From: Clarkia xantiana subsp. parviflora
Taxonomy: Eukaryota > Streptophyta > Magnoliopsida > Myrtales > Onagraceae
Reading direction: 5' to 3'
Length of the DNA: 64,000 bases
Assembly (NCBI GenBank): GCA_036873135.1
Contig: JAPTYO010000001.1
Coordinates: forward strand, 46,772,774-46,836,773
Shown here: one piece after another, positions 47,492-58,259 of the stretch
How positions within the stretch are numbered: the first letter of the stretch is position 1
Layout: every line of letters begins with the position of its first letter
Made by a program: the position numbers and the translations under genes
Notes under the pieces: model-generated
The model's database searches: none
Seen by the model: only the letters and a program-made list of their open reading frames with translations
What the model was told of the DNA's origin: nothing

Positions 47492-50400
47492 CTAATTAAG
47501 TTGGGAGTTCACTATTTCACTAGTAAAAATTTGTCCAGAAGATTTAGGAGGCATAGTCATAATTGCAGGAAGAAGCTCTTCAGCCTGGACCTTTATGCTA
47601 TGAGTTGTTGGTATATTCTTAGATCCACTAGTCTCAAACACCACCACATCCACTGAGAAGTCTGCACAAACCGGCCTGTGGTCAGAAAACCGTGACTCCC
47701 CTCTGATGTAAAATGTCTGTTGAATCCCCTCACCATGCCATAGGATTCTATCACACCTGCATTACATATATTCATACACACATTTACATACGGTCAAGAA
47801 TAAGACGTATGTCTTAGTAAACTTTACGTACCATGCAGGGTTTCTCCTGTTTTTGGGTTTAGGGTTGTCACGGGCGTATTCATCGGAGTTGTATGAATAT
47901 TTGTAGGTGGGAGCAAAGTAAATCATTCCTTCTTCCCATCCTTTGAACACTCTGCCTGCATCTCTCTCTATCTTCAGCTACATCATTCAGTCATAGTAAT
48001 TCTTATAAATATTAACAGAGTAAGGTGTAGTAATAATGAGTAGAGCAGCTAATTAGCTACCTACCTGATCTTTGTCAAGAAGGGCTTCCCAGTTGTTTGC
48101 CTCCATAAGCTCCCGAGTCTCTGAATGGTCCAATGCTATCCGATAATTCAAGTCGCCGAACCAAATGATGCGGCTTTATATGCAACAATGTAAGTAGCTT
48201 CTAATTAATTACTACTATATATATATATATATACACATAAGATGACAATTGACAAGAAGTAGTTACTCATGGCCTAAGATGTTGAGGGGCATCCTATTGG
48301 TAGTGCAAGTTCTGCGGAAATGGGTGTTCTTGAGTGTTTCAGTGACATCTAAATTCCTCCTTAGCTCATCACCTTCTTTCTCCCCAGATGCTAAGTGCCC
48401 ACATATAAAGCAGAAGCTGGTTTGGTGAAATGACATACTCACTGATATACAACCCTGCATTTAAATTTATAAGATTATCGTACGTGCTCGTATTTGGTAA
48501 CTCTAGCTAACATGGTAAGCTTATGGGTTAACACATAGTTTGGTTTGTTACATTTGCTTATGTGACAATTTGGTTCAAACATGTACTTTTTATTTACCTA
48601 TTGTTTTCAAATGTAACTGTTCGGTTACAGTTTGATGAAATCTATGAAATACTCTTTCTATATTCATTCTCCATGTCTTTGATCGCGCTCCGCTCTTCGT
48701 CAAATTCATCATGTTTTTCATGAAAAAATTCAAAATTGAACAACGGGTTCAAATCATACCCTAGTTGGGTTCTGAACCCCGCAGCAGCAGCAGCTGGGTT
48801 CAATCAAACCAGCAAAGTTGTTGCTGGTTCGATGGAACCAAGCAGTTGATGTTGCTGCTCTGCTGGGTTCGATCGAACCCAGAAACAGCTTTGCTGTGTT
48901 CAATCGAACCCAACTGCTATTGACATAAGTAACTAAACAATGTATTAATTCTAAGCTTATTGACATCCACGATTTGGGTACCTTGTTTCCGAGATATCCC
49001 CCCATGAGGCCGCGAGTAAGACAGTCGACTCGCAAGTGCCAGACATGCTGAATCAACTCCGTCTTCATCCAGATAGATACAAATATTCCCACCATCTGTT
49101 TTGCCTCCACAAGACTGTATTTCTTCTTATTCTTCTTCTTCTTCTTCTTATGATTCTTGTTCTTCATCATTCTCATATACTGAGGAGATATTAATGGAGA
49201 TGTAGATGTTGGACTATCATCATCATCTTCTTCTTCCTCATCATCAGAATTCGAAGCCTCATCATCATCATCATCCTCGTCAGTACAATTTTCTGTATCC
49301 TCCTCCTCGGATTCATGACATCTGAAGCAAAAATCATTGCTACTAATTTCCTTCTCCAATTCGGTGGTGCAGTTGCAGGATTTGAGTCGTCTTCTACTTT
49401 CCGACCTAAAGATCTTGCTCATTGTCTTCAGCGATGGTTTCGGGAAGAACCGTGACGAGCTCTTCACCACAGGACAACTCCTGTTCCATTCATCTGATGA
49501 TCCCACTTCTTCTTCTTCATGACTAGTATTTAGGTGCAGGTGGTTGTTCAAGGATTGATTTATGAGCGATAGCCATTTAGCAGCAGGCTCATTGTCCTCG
49601 TTAACTAGCACATTCCCTGCATTTAAGGGCACTATTTCCTGAAACCTGCACCAACACCACCAATAATTAAGTATTAATTATGTGATAATCCGCGCAGGAG
49701 AGAAATACAAGAATTTTAGATTGTGACAGAAGAACAAATAATTTTTCTGCTTATTATTCGTAAGTGTATTGATGATATGATAAATTAGAAAATATAAGTT
49801 GAGACTTTTTACACTGGAGACCATTTTCTTATAATATTCTAATCTAAAATTTTGAAATAGTCGAAAACTTTTCAAAGTTATTAATGTTTGCTTTAGTATC
49901 TAAAAAAGTTTCAACTAAAAGTCATATTTCTAATTGTTGTTCCAAATTTAAAATGTTGATATTCATTATCCCAAATATCAAACAGATTGATTTCAACATT
50001 TTTTTTTTCTCTAAAAGTTGACAAAATATAAACATGTTTTTTAAGCACCTAAACCATAAGTAATAAATCTGATACTTCAGAAAGTTTAAAAAATGCTTAT
50101 TGTTTTTTAAAATGCAAATTTCAACGCTAAAATCAGTCGGAAAAAAGTGGAATGCCTGTGAAAGTTAAGACTAACCACTTGACCAACTGTCCTAAAACCT
50201 TAAGGTGTTAGGTGAAGGCGTGATTTAATCTTTATTTCAACACTCCCCCTCACGTGTGGGCCGAGACATTTTTGACAGCCCATCACGTGAAACTTATATT
50301 TCGTGTGGGCTGATTGATTTTTAGAAAGCCCATCACGTGTTTGCTTGACTATATCGCAAACTTGATGAAATTGGGGTTTAACTCGGCGCTGCGGAGACTC

Positions 50401-53050
50401 GAACCTGCGCGCTCTGATACCATGTGAAAGTTAAGACTAACCTATATATATAGATACAAGACTATATCTATAGCAATATAATAAGAAACATAATCTGATA
50501 ATATACTAAGAATATATCTATTCCTAATCTAGATATATTTATCTAAATATAATAAGATATATTTATCTATAATATATCTTATTCCCTTATACGCCCCCGC
50601 AAGACGGACATTCTGACAAGAATGCCGATCTTGATACGAAGAATATTGATGAATGCCCGAATAGTCCAATCGTCATCGACGGATGCCCAGAGATGTCCAG
50701 TCGGCAACGGAGAAAGCCCGGAGATGTCCAGTCGGCACGGCGGTAGCCCGGAGATATCCATCCAGTCGGCACGGCGGTAGCCCGGAGGTCCAGTCGGCAA
50801 CGGCGGAAGCCCGGAGAGATCCAGTCGGCATCGGCGGAGAAGAATTGAGGTGGACATGTCAATAGTAGGGATCATCGGTGAGGTGTCTTCGTCAGTTGGC
50901 GCTAAATCAGAGGACAGGCGCAGAAGTCGTCGACACGGAAACAGGGATTTATTGTCCTATTAGAAAAAAGAGAAAGAAGAAAAAAAAACTGAAATTAGAA
51001 TTGACCAGGGGCGGCCGGCATGACATCTTCATAGTTGACGGCGGTGCCGACCGCCCCTGAACAGTGGCGATGGTGGGCGACGGCTTGTAAGTATTACTCG
51101 TTGGAGTTAGAAAGGCTCTGATACCATAGAGAATAATGAGAATTGTATTATTGATCTTATTTAGGGTTGAGTACATGTACCTATATATATAGATACAAGA
51201 CTATATCTATAGCAATATAATAAGAAACATAATCTGATAATATACTAAGAATATATCTATTCCTAATCTAGATATATTTATCTAAATATAATAAGATATA
51301 TTTATCTATAATATATCTTATTCCCTTATAGCAACAAATCTGATAATTGCGACACCGAATATCAACAATTTAAATTTGAGACAACGTGACCTATAGTTGG
51401 TGATTGTTTTTAAGTTCTTAACCCTATATGCTTTTCTTATCTTAATTTATGCTCTAATAGTTATTTTTCTATAAGAACACCCAAATCTACACATCTCAAC
51501 ACAGTCAAATATAAGGGAAAAAAGAAACTATGAAAACAAAAAATGTGGTTGTCCATTTCATGATCTCATCTCGCAGTAAAGCTGAGTGTAGTTCTTAAGA
51601 AGCTCCAAAAAAAAAAAAAAGATGAAACGTAAATAAAACATACCCTAAAACATATATATCAGCAGGATGATGAGCCTGGAGAAAACTGTCGAGGTCAATG
51701 TCTGGGTTGGGAGATTTACCTCCAACATTCCATGTTGACACAAATACTCTGTACCCAATTAATTGATAGGACAATATATAAGGCATAATGTAAAGCTGGA
51801 AATGCATAAGAAGTAACAATTTGGCAGTAAAGATACATTGCATACCGGAAGGACTGAATGGTGCGGTCGAGTGGCATAATAGACGACGATGTTGTACTCT
51901 CTGCAGGGATCAACTCCTCTGTAATAAACAAAAAATGATAGATAAATTCAGTAACCCTTTCTTTTCATCATTTAAACAAGGTTTTAGTACCTAAACAGAG
52001 TGTGATATAGGTTATGATGTGATTTGATGTCTCGGTTTTTGTTGATATTCTACGTCTGAAGTATTAAATTTGTTGTTTTCCACTTTTTTTTTTGTCTAAT
52101 TTTGGCGTTTAAATTTGACTTTTTTAGACAACAAAAACATATTGTTTTTCACTTTTCCGATGCATCAGACTTGTTGCACATGGTTTAGGGTTCTTTGATG
52201 CTTAACAAACATATTTTTGTTCCGTCAATTAAGAGATTAAAGTGGAAATCAACAAATTTGATTCAGACATCAAATATTAATAAGAACAAAAGCTGAGATA
52301 CAAATTGTAACATGTATAAGTGGGATTATGCTTAGGTACTAAACACTTACAAGAATTCAGAATCTTGAATCACCATTCCTGTACACCATCATGCATGTAT
52401 GGAATGGATATTCACTTTAAGGTGCCTTACTGCCTTGTGTATATATTAATTGAATGGCATAATGAAGAAAGGTATTAATTAAAGAAAATTGGTTAATTAT
52501 CAAATTGCTAGATGTCGCTGATGTTTCAGAAGTTGAACAAATTGATTGTTGAATTTGGATGGAATAGTCATGTTGCACAAGTTGATGAACAAAAATGCAA
52601 CAAGTTGTTAGTTGATGTTTTTTCTTTTTGCCATTTGCTAGCTCATGTTTGGCAAGTCGGATAAATTGCCCGATATTTTCTATCTCATATCTAGCACGTG
52701 GGTAATTCCGTAAAAAAATGGAAAGTTAACAATTTATACACGTGTAAAACTTAAATTAGTAAATTTTTAAAAATTAAATTAAGCTAGTAATTTATTTGAC
52801 TAAGCGAACATCAAATAGCAGTTTGATAATTAAGCTAAAGCTAAACAAACACTAACTAACCTGGAGAATGATTGGGAATATCGTTGGCCGCTGCCTCCTC
52901 CCATTCTTTCCTTTGCCTTCTGGATGCTTGGATTTTCTCAAAGAAAGACTGAAAATAGTAACAAAATTCTACTGTTATATTAATGAATGACTGACACAAC
53001 CAAAATACTGTTTTTGGAATAGGTTAGTGAAAGGACACCTTCTTCTTCAT
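47492..53050 (-). CDS. Type I inositol polyphosphate 5-phosphatase
   Basis: Removes the 5-phosphate from inositol phosphates (and in some members phosphoinositides), ending calcium and auxin-related signals. Minus-strand exons: 53039-53050, 52861-52948, 51846-51918, 51644-51748, 48982-49645, 48267-48454, 48065-48173, 47832-47977 and 47492-47756. All join in frame to 549 residues. The protein starts [20 protein letters not shown]. The catalytic domain begins [12 protein letters not shown] (about 62) and continues through [20 protein letters not shown] long Ser- and Asp/Glu-rich insert (about 110-270) with a Lys run follows. [22 protein letters not shown], the first signature [17 protein letters not shown] (about 379), and the second [12 protein letters not shown] (about 459) complete it. 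The first exon is only 12 bp, so the start is the weakest part. Introns 2 and 4 carry transposons. Confidence 0.92.
50157..50440 (-). mobile_element. TRIM-like mini LTR retrotransposon
   Basis: On the minus strand, an 86-bp LTR (50157-50242) runs from TGTTGAAATAAAG to TTAACTTTCACA. It is preceded by a purine tract AGGGGGAG. Upstream lies an internal region of only about 170 bp that starts with a primer-binding site TGGTATCAGAGC (50411-50422), complementary to initiator methionine tRNA. The other LTR keeps only its final 18 bases (50423-50440) and then switches into a different LTR. No coding region is present, as usual for TRIMs. Confidence 0.75.
50411..50422 (-). promoter_or_regulatory. tRNA-iMet primer-binding site of the TRIM
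   Basis: Minus strand TGGTATCAGAGC directly follows an LTR ending in CA, as in plant LTR elements primed by initiator methionine tRNA. Confidence 0.8.
50440..51330 (-). mobile_element. Small LTR retroelement fused to the TRIM
   Basis: Two direct repeats of 152 bp (50440-50591 and 51179-51330) are identical in my reading. On the minus strand the first full LTR runs from about 51330 to 51127 and is followed by a second primer-binding site TGGTATCAGAGC (51115-51126). The roughly 520-bp interior holds a short frame rich in SGLPPL-like repeats (about 50587-50875) but no protease, integrase or reverse transcriptase. The downstream LTR is truncated and continues as TRIM LTR. Identity of the repeats implies a recent event. 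Confidence 0.75.
51115..51126 (-). promoter_or_regulatory. Second tRNA-iMet primer-binding site
   Basis: Minus strand TGGTATCAGAGC immediately follows the LTR that ends at 51127. Same sequence as at 50411-50422. Confidence 0.8.
51980..52346. mobile_element. Degenerate Mutator-like MITE in 5-phosphatase intron 2
   Basis: GGTTTTAGTACCTAA near the left and TTAGGTACTAAACAC near the right are inverted. Interior blocks (ACAACAAAAACATAT, TTTTTGTTCCGTCAATTAAGAG, AAAGTGGAAATCAACAAATTTG) match the copy at 58747-59146. Confidence 0.65.
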
Positions 53051-53991
53051 CTCTTGCAAGTTTCATTACTCATCCTGCAACCTGAGTACAAAGAAATTAC
53101 TAATCTTAATAATTAGTATCATGAAATAAATACCCCCTCCTTTTATCTTGTAAACAAATTCATATCCTGTAAGCAATGAAATCGAAACTTACAGGAATAA
53201 AAACACAAGGAAAATCCTGTGCACCATCTGGCGTTTCTTTGCCCACGTCGTAGTCCGCTAAATTCGATTACTGTTCTCAAGAAAGTCAATGACGCGAGAG
53301 ATTTCTTTCATAAAGTTTTGATTTTTCTTTCTTTTCAGTTTCTCGAGAAAAATAAAATAAGAACCCTATGATTGAAAGAAACAACGTCAATATAGATGGT
53401 CTGGAGAATCAAGTACAACGGGGAAGAAGAAGTCAGCGACGACGGACGGAGATAAGGGGAGGAGAACAGAAGAATTGTGTGCAATTGGTGAAAACAAAAA
53501 TTAAACAAGAATAAATTATTATTATTAGAAGAAGAAAAAAGATTTCTCCACTTTTTTGGTAATACCCCAAAATTTCCCGGAAAAGGGGCAACTGTTGGTT
53601 GGCTGAGCTCATGGCTACGTAGGGGGGGTTTCTTTGTTTGGATTTTAGAATAGGGGTCACAATCGGATTCTTTAGTGTCGCCGCCAGTCATACATTTGTC
53701 TATTTAGTATTATTTCGTGTGTAAACGTATTTATTTTATTTTTTTGTTATGTTTGTGTCACTAAATTATCGTATCGTGTATGTGTAATATGCGTGTTACA
53801 CTAGAACTTTTCAGTAAAAGAATCAAGAATACAAATATTATACATTCACCTAAAACTCTTACGAAGGTTATAAAATGATCCAAAATCAACCTATGTTATA
53901 TTTTGATAAATAAAATCATTTTAGTAAAAAAATCTAATCGCAACATGTTTGGACCAACCAAGATCATCAAATTGTAGCAAGATAACTCTTA
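53051..53991 (-). other. Upstream region of the 5-phosphatase gene
   Basis: Contains the probable 5' leader and promoter on the minus strand, with possible leader introns. An open frame at 53335-53691 has no recognised domain and is low in complexity, so I do not call it a gene. Confidence 0.35.
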
Positions 53992-54664
53992 GGGGGCGTT
54001 TGGATGGACGTAATGTGAGATTACAAGTAATGTGAGCTACATAATGTAATTTTAGATTACAATGTTTGATTGTGCTATAATTCAGAGTGTAGTGTTAGAT
54101 TACAGTATTTGGTATGTGTTGTAATGTGTATTGTAATGTGACTTTATTATTATTATATTAATCTGTATGAGAGTATATTATATCTTAATATGATAAAATT
54201 TAAAATAATATATATTTTAACAATTAACTTCTTAAAGTTTATGTTTTTGTGGTTAATACTATAATCATTTATGAATTCTAAAAACAAAATATTTAAACTC
54301 AATAAGCACAACTATTAAAACTATTATATATAGTTTTATAAAATAATTTACATAAACAATGCAACGATAAAAAAAATATTTATCTATACAAACATCATGT
54401 GCATTATTATCATAATAAGCTATATAGTTAATAAAAAGTATTTTATCTATTTAGTAAATAATAATAAAATAATAACACTTCGTAATGTTGGACGTAATGT
54501 CACACTACGTCCGTTTTTTATGTAATTTCACATTACGTTGAATGGAGTTTGGACGTAATCTCATATTACAATGCACATTATATTACAATGCACATTACGT
54601 CGTTTGACAACCAAACAACGTAATGTGGGACGTAGTGTGACATTACATCCATCCAAACACCCCC
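53992..54664. mobile_element. Complete Harbinger-like MITE (673 bp) with TTA target duplication
   Basis: Ends GGGGGCGTTTGGATGGACGT and CATCCATCCAAACACCCCC are inverted. TTA flanks both sides (53989-53991 and 54665-54667). It is the best-preserved member of the family also seen at 9756, 12084, 12873, 24536 and 63703. The interior is AT-rich and carries the GTTTGACAACCAAAC block near the right end. Confidence 0.85.
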
Positions 54665-55043
54665 TTATACTTTTATGACATTATATATATAAAGTTTTTT
54701 TTTGGTAGTAAACTGATATTATAAGAAACCAAAGCAATTTGGCCACAAAAAAAAAAAAAAAAAAAAAACCAAAGCAGTTACAAAATTAAGGGAAAAAATA
54801 GCTACAACATGATTTTTGGAATGAACCAAGTGCCCGTGCAAACAGTGTAACTATTAGCATAATAGGGAAACTCAAAGCAATAAGTATGACATAGCATACA
54901 AATAATAATTCAAATTAAATAATAAAATCAGTTTAAAAACAGTAAAAATAAAAGACAACAATTTATTGATAAAGACCAAATTTGATTAAGCGCGATGGTC
55001 AAATCTATGAAGAAGAACTGAGACTCCTTCAAAGAAGACCTAG
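54665..55043. other. AT-rich stretch with poly(A) run
   Basis: No gene. A long A-run at about 54748-54768. It may hold the 3' UTR of the minus-strand transcript proposed at 55044-55214. Confidence 0.3.
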
Positions 55044-55214
55044 CTAGCAGCAACCTTTCACAACATGTAAAAAGGGTTCTAAGTGCAATAAAATCAAAGA
55101 CAGTCCAATTAAAAAAACAATAACAACCACATAAGAGCCGATGATGGTAGAGCTTCCGCTAAGGTAGAAAATGTCAAAGACCAAATTACCGCTGCATCCC
55201 TGCACGAGGAACAT
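55044..55214 (-). CDS. Possible small single-pass membrane protein (56 residues)
   Basis: A minus-strand frame begins MFLVQGCSGNLVFDIFYL and ends HLEPFLHVVKGCC. It has one strong hydrophobic segment (about residues 26-46, GSYVVVIVFLIGLSLILL). Upstream lies a convincing 3' splice site TTTTTCTTCAG (about 55240). A possible 5' exon ends at CATTCGGAG with donor GTTAGT (57094-57099). The transposon at 55571 would then sit in this gene's intron. I do not recognise the protein; it could equally be a non-coding transcript. Confidence 0.3.
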   Translation of the reverse strand: MFLVQGCSGNLVFDIFYLSGSSTIIGSYVVVIVFLIGLSLILLHLEPFLHVVKGCC

Positions 55215-55226
55215 TCGGGAACTAAT

Positions 55227-55570
55227 GCACGTTAGGATGCTGAAGAAAAACCCAAATTTTCTCGAATGATAAGTAGTTTACAAGGATTGACTACGGTCGA
55301 AACTGAATCCTGATCCGAAAGGTAGGAACGGATAATCATGTGGTTAATTGTTTGAAATTTGTACCGATGATTCTGTAGAACTTTAAATCCAACTGAAATG
55401 GGTAGATAGTACAGAGTTGTGGCAAAGAGCGCAATTAAAATCCATGCAAATATGCAGACATACACCCCAGGCAGAGCCATCGATGGTAACAACTAAAGAA
55501 GGTAGATCAAAGTTCGGCAAAGAAGGTGGTGGAAACAACAGAAACAGGAAAACAAACATAGCTATAAATA
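55227..55570. repeat. Left copy of a 344-bp direct repeat abutting the MULE
   Basis: It starts GCACGTTAGGATGC and ends AGCTATAAATA, directly followed by the element's GGGTTAATAACC end. It aligns without gaps to 56748-57091, with about 16 mismatches in 344 bases by eye (about 5%). Confidence 0.88.
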
Positions 55571-56747
55571 GGGTTAATAACCTATGAGAGGTCTGAAGTT
55601 TGCCCCATGTTAACGGGAGAGGTCTGAAGTTTCAACTTTGTTGATAACAACGGTCTCCCGTCTGTTTTTACCGTTAATTGTGACGGAAATTGGTCACGTG
55701 CTTGGCATGTGACCAGAAATAAAATTAAATTCCAAAAATGCCCTTCTATCAAAATGTGCCCCTCACATGCTTGAAAGAAAAGACGAAAATGCCCTTAAAG
55801 CCACCACGGCTCCGGCCACCGCCACACGACTCCGGTGACCACCACCTCGGCTCCGACGACCACCACCGAACTCCGGCGACCACCACCGAACTTCGGCGAC
55901 CACCAACACGGCTCCGATCGGAGCCGTTTTGGTGGTCGCCGGAGTTCGGTGGTGGTCGCCGGAGTAATTTGACTTTAGGGGTAATTTTGTCATTTCACAT
56001 TTACTCAAATAAGATATTAAATAAAACAAAATATTAAAAGGGCAAGAATGTCATTTCACACAATTCTGTTAAATTTAGGGTTAATAACTAAAAAACTGTC
56101 CAAGGTTTACCCTATGTTAAAATTAGGTGTCTGAAGTTTGAAATATGTTAAAATGGACTGTCCCAAGTTTCATTTTTGTTGAAATTTGGTGTCTCGGTGT
56201 GATTACTTTAGAGAAGTCAATTCCGACGAAACTGTCTGTCAAATTCGAGCTCTCATACACACTCCCTTCTCGTTATCTTGCTGGGACCGTCACCTAAAAA
56301 GTTGGTCACATCCGGGCAAGTAAATCTCGCTCTATTGTCCTTGGAAAATGGCTCTACACCACTCTTCTAGAAACTTTTTTTTTAATGTTCAATTTTTAGG
56401 TGAAATTTGACGATTTTGTGAAAAGTAAAGATTGATTGATTATGAGTGGGTTGGTGGGCTGATGAAAATGATTGAATGTAGATGAAAAGACGCACAAAGA
56501 CACCAAATTTCAACAAAAATGAAACTTGGGACAGTCCATTTTAACATTTCAAACTTCAGACACCTAATTTTAACATAGGGTAAACCTTGGACAGTTTTTT
56601 AGTTGTTAACCCTTAAATTTAACCCTAAAAATGGACGGAAAACCTCAAATCAACAAAGTTGAAACTTCAGACCTCTCAAAACATTTGAAACTTCAGACCT
56701 CTCCCGTTAACATGGGGCAAACTTCAGACCTCTCCTAGGTTATTAAC
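55571..56747. mobile_element. Mutator-like element with GC-rich core, hosting a nested element
   Basis: Long inverted ends GGGTTAATAACCTATGAGAG and CTCTCCTAGGTTATTAAC continue inwards (CCCCATGTTAACGGGAGAGG and its complement). The core has CCGGCGACCACCACCGAACT repeats and a GGCTCCGATCGGAGCC palindrome, matching the element at 10665-11588. Without the nested 535-bp insertion and one 9-bp duplication it is about 633 bp. It is flanked by 344-bp direct repeats instead of a short target duplication. Confidence 0.85.
56078..56612. mobile_element. Nested Mutator-like MITE with perfect 9-bp target duplication
   Basis: Ends GGGTTAATAACTAAAAAACT and AGTTTTTTAGTTGTTAACCC are inverted. The long terminal repeats continue through TGTCCAAGGTTTACCCTATG. 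Flanks are both TTAAATTTA (56069-56077 and 56613-56621). The uninterrupted sequence is seen at the related element near 11450 (GTTAAATTTAACC). Nine-base duplication plus long inverted ends identifies the Mutator-like class. Confidence 0.93.
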
Positions 56748-57091
56748 GCATGTTAGGATGCGGAAGAAAAACCCAAATTTTCTCGAATGATAAGTAGTTT
56801 ACAAGGATTGAATACGGTCGAAACTGAATCCTAATCCGAAAGGTAGGAACGGATAATCATGTGGTTAATTGTTTGAAATTTGTACCGATGATTCTGTAGA
56901 ACTTTAAATCCAATCGAAATGGGTAGATAGTACAGAGTTGTGGCGAAAAGCGCAATTAAAATTCATACAAATATCCAAACATACACCCCAGGCAGAGCCA
57001 TCGATGGTAACGACTAAAGAAGGTAGATCAAAGTTCGGTAAAAAAGGTGGTGGAAACAACAGAAACAGGAAAACAAACATAGTTATAAATA
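56748..57091. repeat. Right copy of the 344-bp direct repeat
   Basis: It starts GCATGTTAGGATGC right after the element's GGTTATTAAC end and finishes AGTTATAAATA. Here the 3' splice site of the left copy (TTCAG, minus strand) reads TTCCG. Confidence 0.88.
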
Positions 57092-58259
57092 AACTAACCT
57101 CCGAATGAACCGTGGAGTAAATAGTTATGCAGATGTGAATTATCGATTGAGGAAGCAACAATTATATCGATTGGCTTAGCTAAAGGAGTTGGGCTATGGA
57201 TATGGTTAGAATTGACAACGTGGGAGAAAACCTTCTAGGAGGGTCACATAAAAACCTAAAATTTCTAGAGAGAATGGGAAATAGAAGAGGTTGTTCGAAC
57301 ATATATAGAAGTTAAATATTGTGGGTCTATGTCCACTAAATATTGGTAATAATGTGAATATATATTAATATAATAGCCTAGTTGCAATTATTAGTAAAAT
57401 TGTAAGGTTTATAAAATAGATATTAATTTTCAGATAATCGTGCTATTCTCAATAGTCATGTCTATTCGTGTGAGGTTGTTTAGACACGAGTTGTATCGTG
57501 TCGTATCAGAGATGTGAAAAAATTACTATGTACATTACGGAAGCTATTGTACATGTAAAAAATTACACTCCTAATCTGGAAGCTATAGTCGTACATTGCT
57601 TACTCTACGCTTAAAATAATCTACACTCGTACTGAGCTACTAAGGAGAAAGTGATGATCATGAACCATTTTTTTAATTCCTAAGGGCTCGACAAAGTTTG
57701 AACTGGAACATATGATCAATGGATGCAGCTAAATATCAACCGAGTTCGAATAAGTTGAGTCGAGCTCGATATTTGTAATCATGAAAAATGGTAAGTTATT
57801 ATGAATACTATGGGATTAAGAGTTGAGCTCGACTATGTAAAATTTGAATGCAAGCTCAATTCAAGCTCGGTAGTTTTAAGTAGACCTTGAACTGCTATCT
57901 AAATTGTAAATAAACCGATTTTTTTTAATCTCATAATGGGTGAAGCAGATAACAAGTATCAGACTTCGCAACGAAATTAAGTGAAAAATGCCAGTTTTGC
58001 AGCCACTGCCCTAAATTACTAGAGAAAGTAGTACAAGCTGAACCACAACCACATGAAGGAAACAATGCAAAATTACATATTCAAATAAGAATTCGACAAA
58101 GAACACTATCATCTGCAATACAATCTTCTAACACTTGTAATATAACAATAAAATTATTGAACATATAAATGTGTAAAAGCACTTTAAAAAAAAAAAAAAC
58201 AAGTCTTCTCCTCCTCCTATAACAAATGTCAGTGAGACATCTCAAGAAGATCACTTACA
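57092..58259. other. Spacer between repeat region and DnaJ gene
   Basis: 57094-57300 may hold a 5' exon of a minus-strand transcript (donor GGAG-GTTAGT). About 57670-57900 has GAGTCGAGCTCG-type motifs, a remnant of the CTCGA-rich hAT family. The part next to 58259 is probably the DnaJ 3' UTR. No other gene is seen. Confidence 0.4.

Larger units (their letters stand above)
49890..51428. mobile_element. Mutator-like MITE in the 5-phosphatase intron, split by an LTR insertion
   Basis: Left part (about 49890-50156: CCAAATTTAAAATGTTGATAT, CATGTTTTTTAAGCACC, GTCGGAAAAAAGTGGAA) and right part (51331-51428: CAACAAATCTGATAATTG, AATATCAACAATTTAAATTT, TTTTTAAGTTCTTAACCC) are two halves of one element. 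They correspond in order to the reverse of the copy at 58747-59146. The left end is eroded. Confidence 0.7.

Noticed and set aside
50579..50875. Leu/Pro-rich repeat frames inside the LTR element
   Set aside because: No gag, protease, integrase or reverse transcriptase motif; the frame is made of short internal repeats.
53335..53691. 118-residue frame upstream of the 5-phosphatase
   Set aside because: Ser/Asn/Phe-rich low complexity, no domain, and located where the leader and promoter of the neighbouring gene are expected.
55738..56037. Frames across the GC-rich core of the second Mutator-like element
   Set aside because: Same simple-repeat origin as at 10816-11336.
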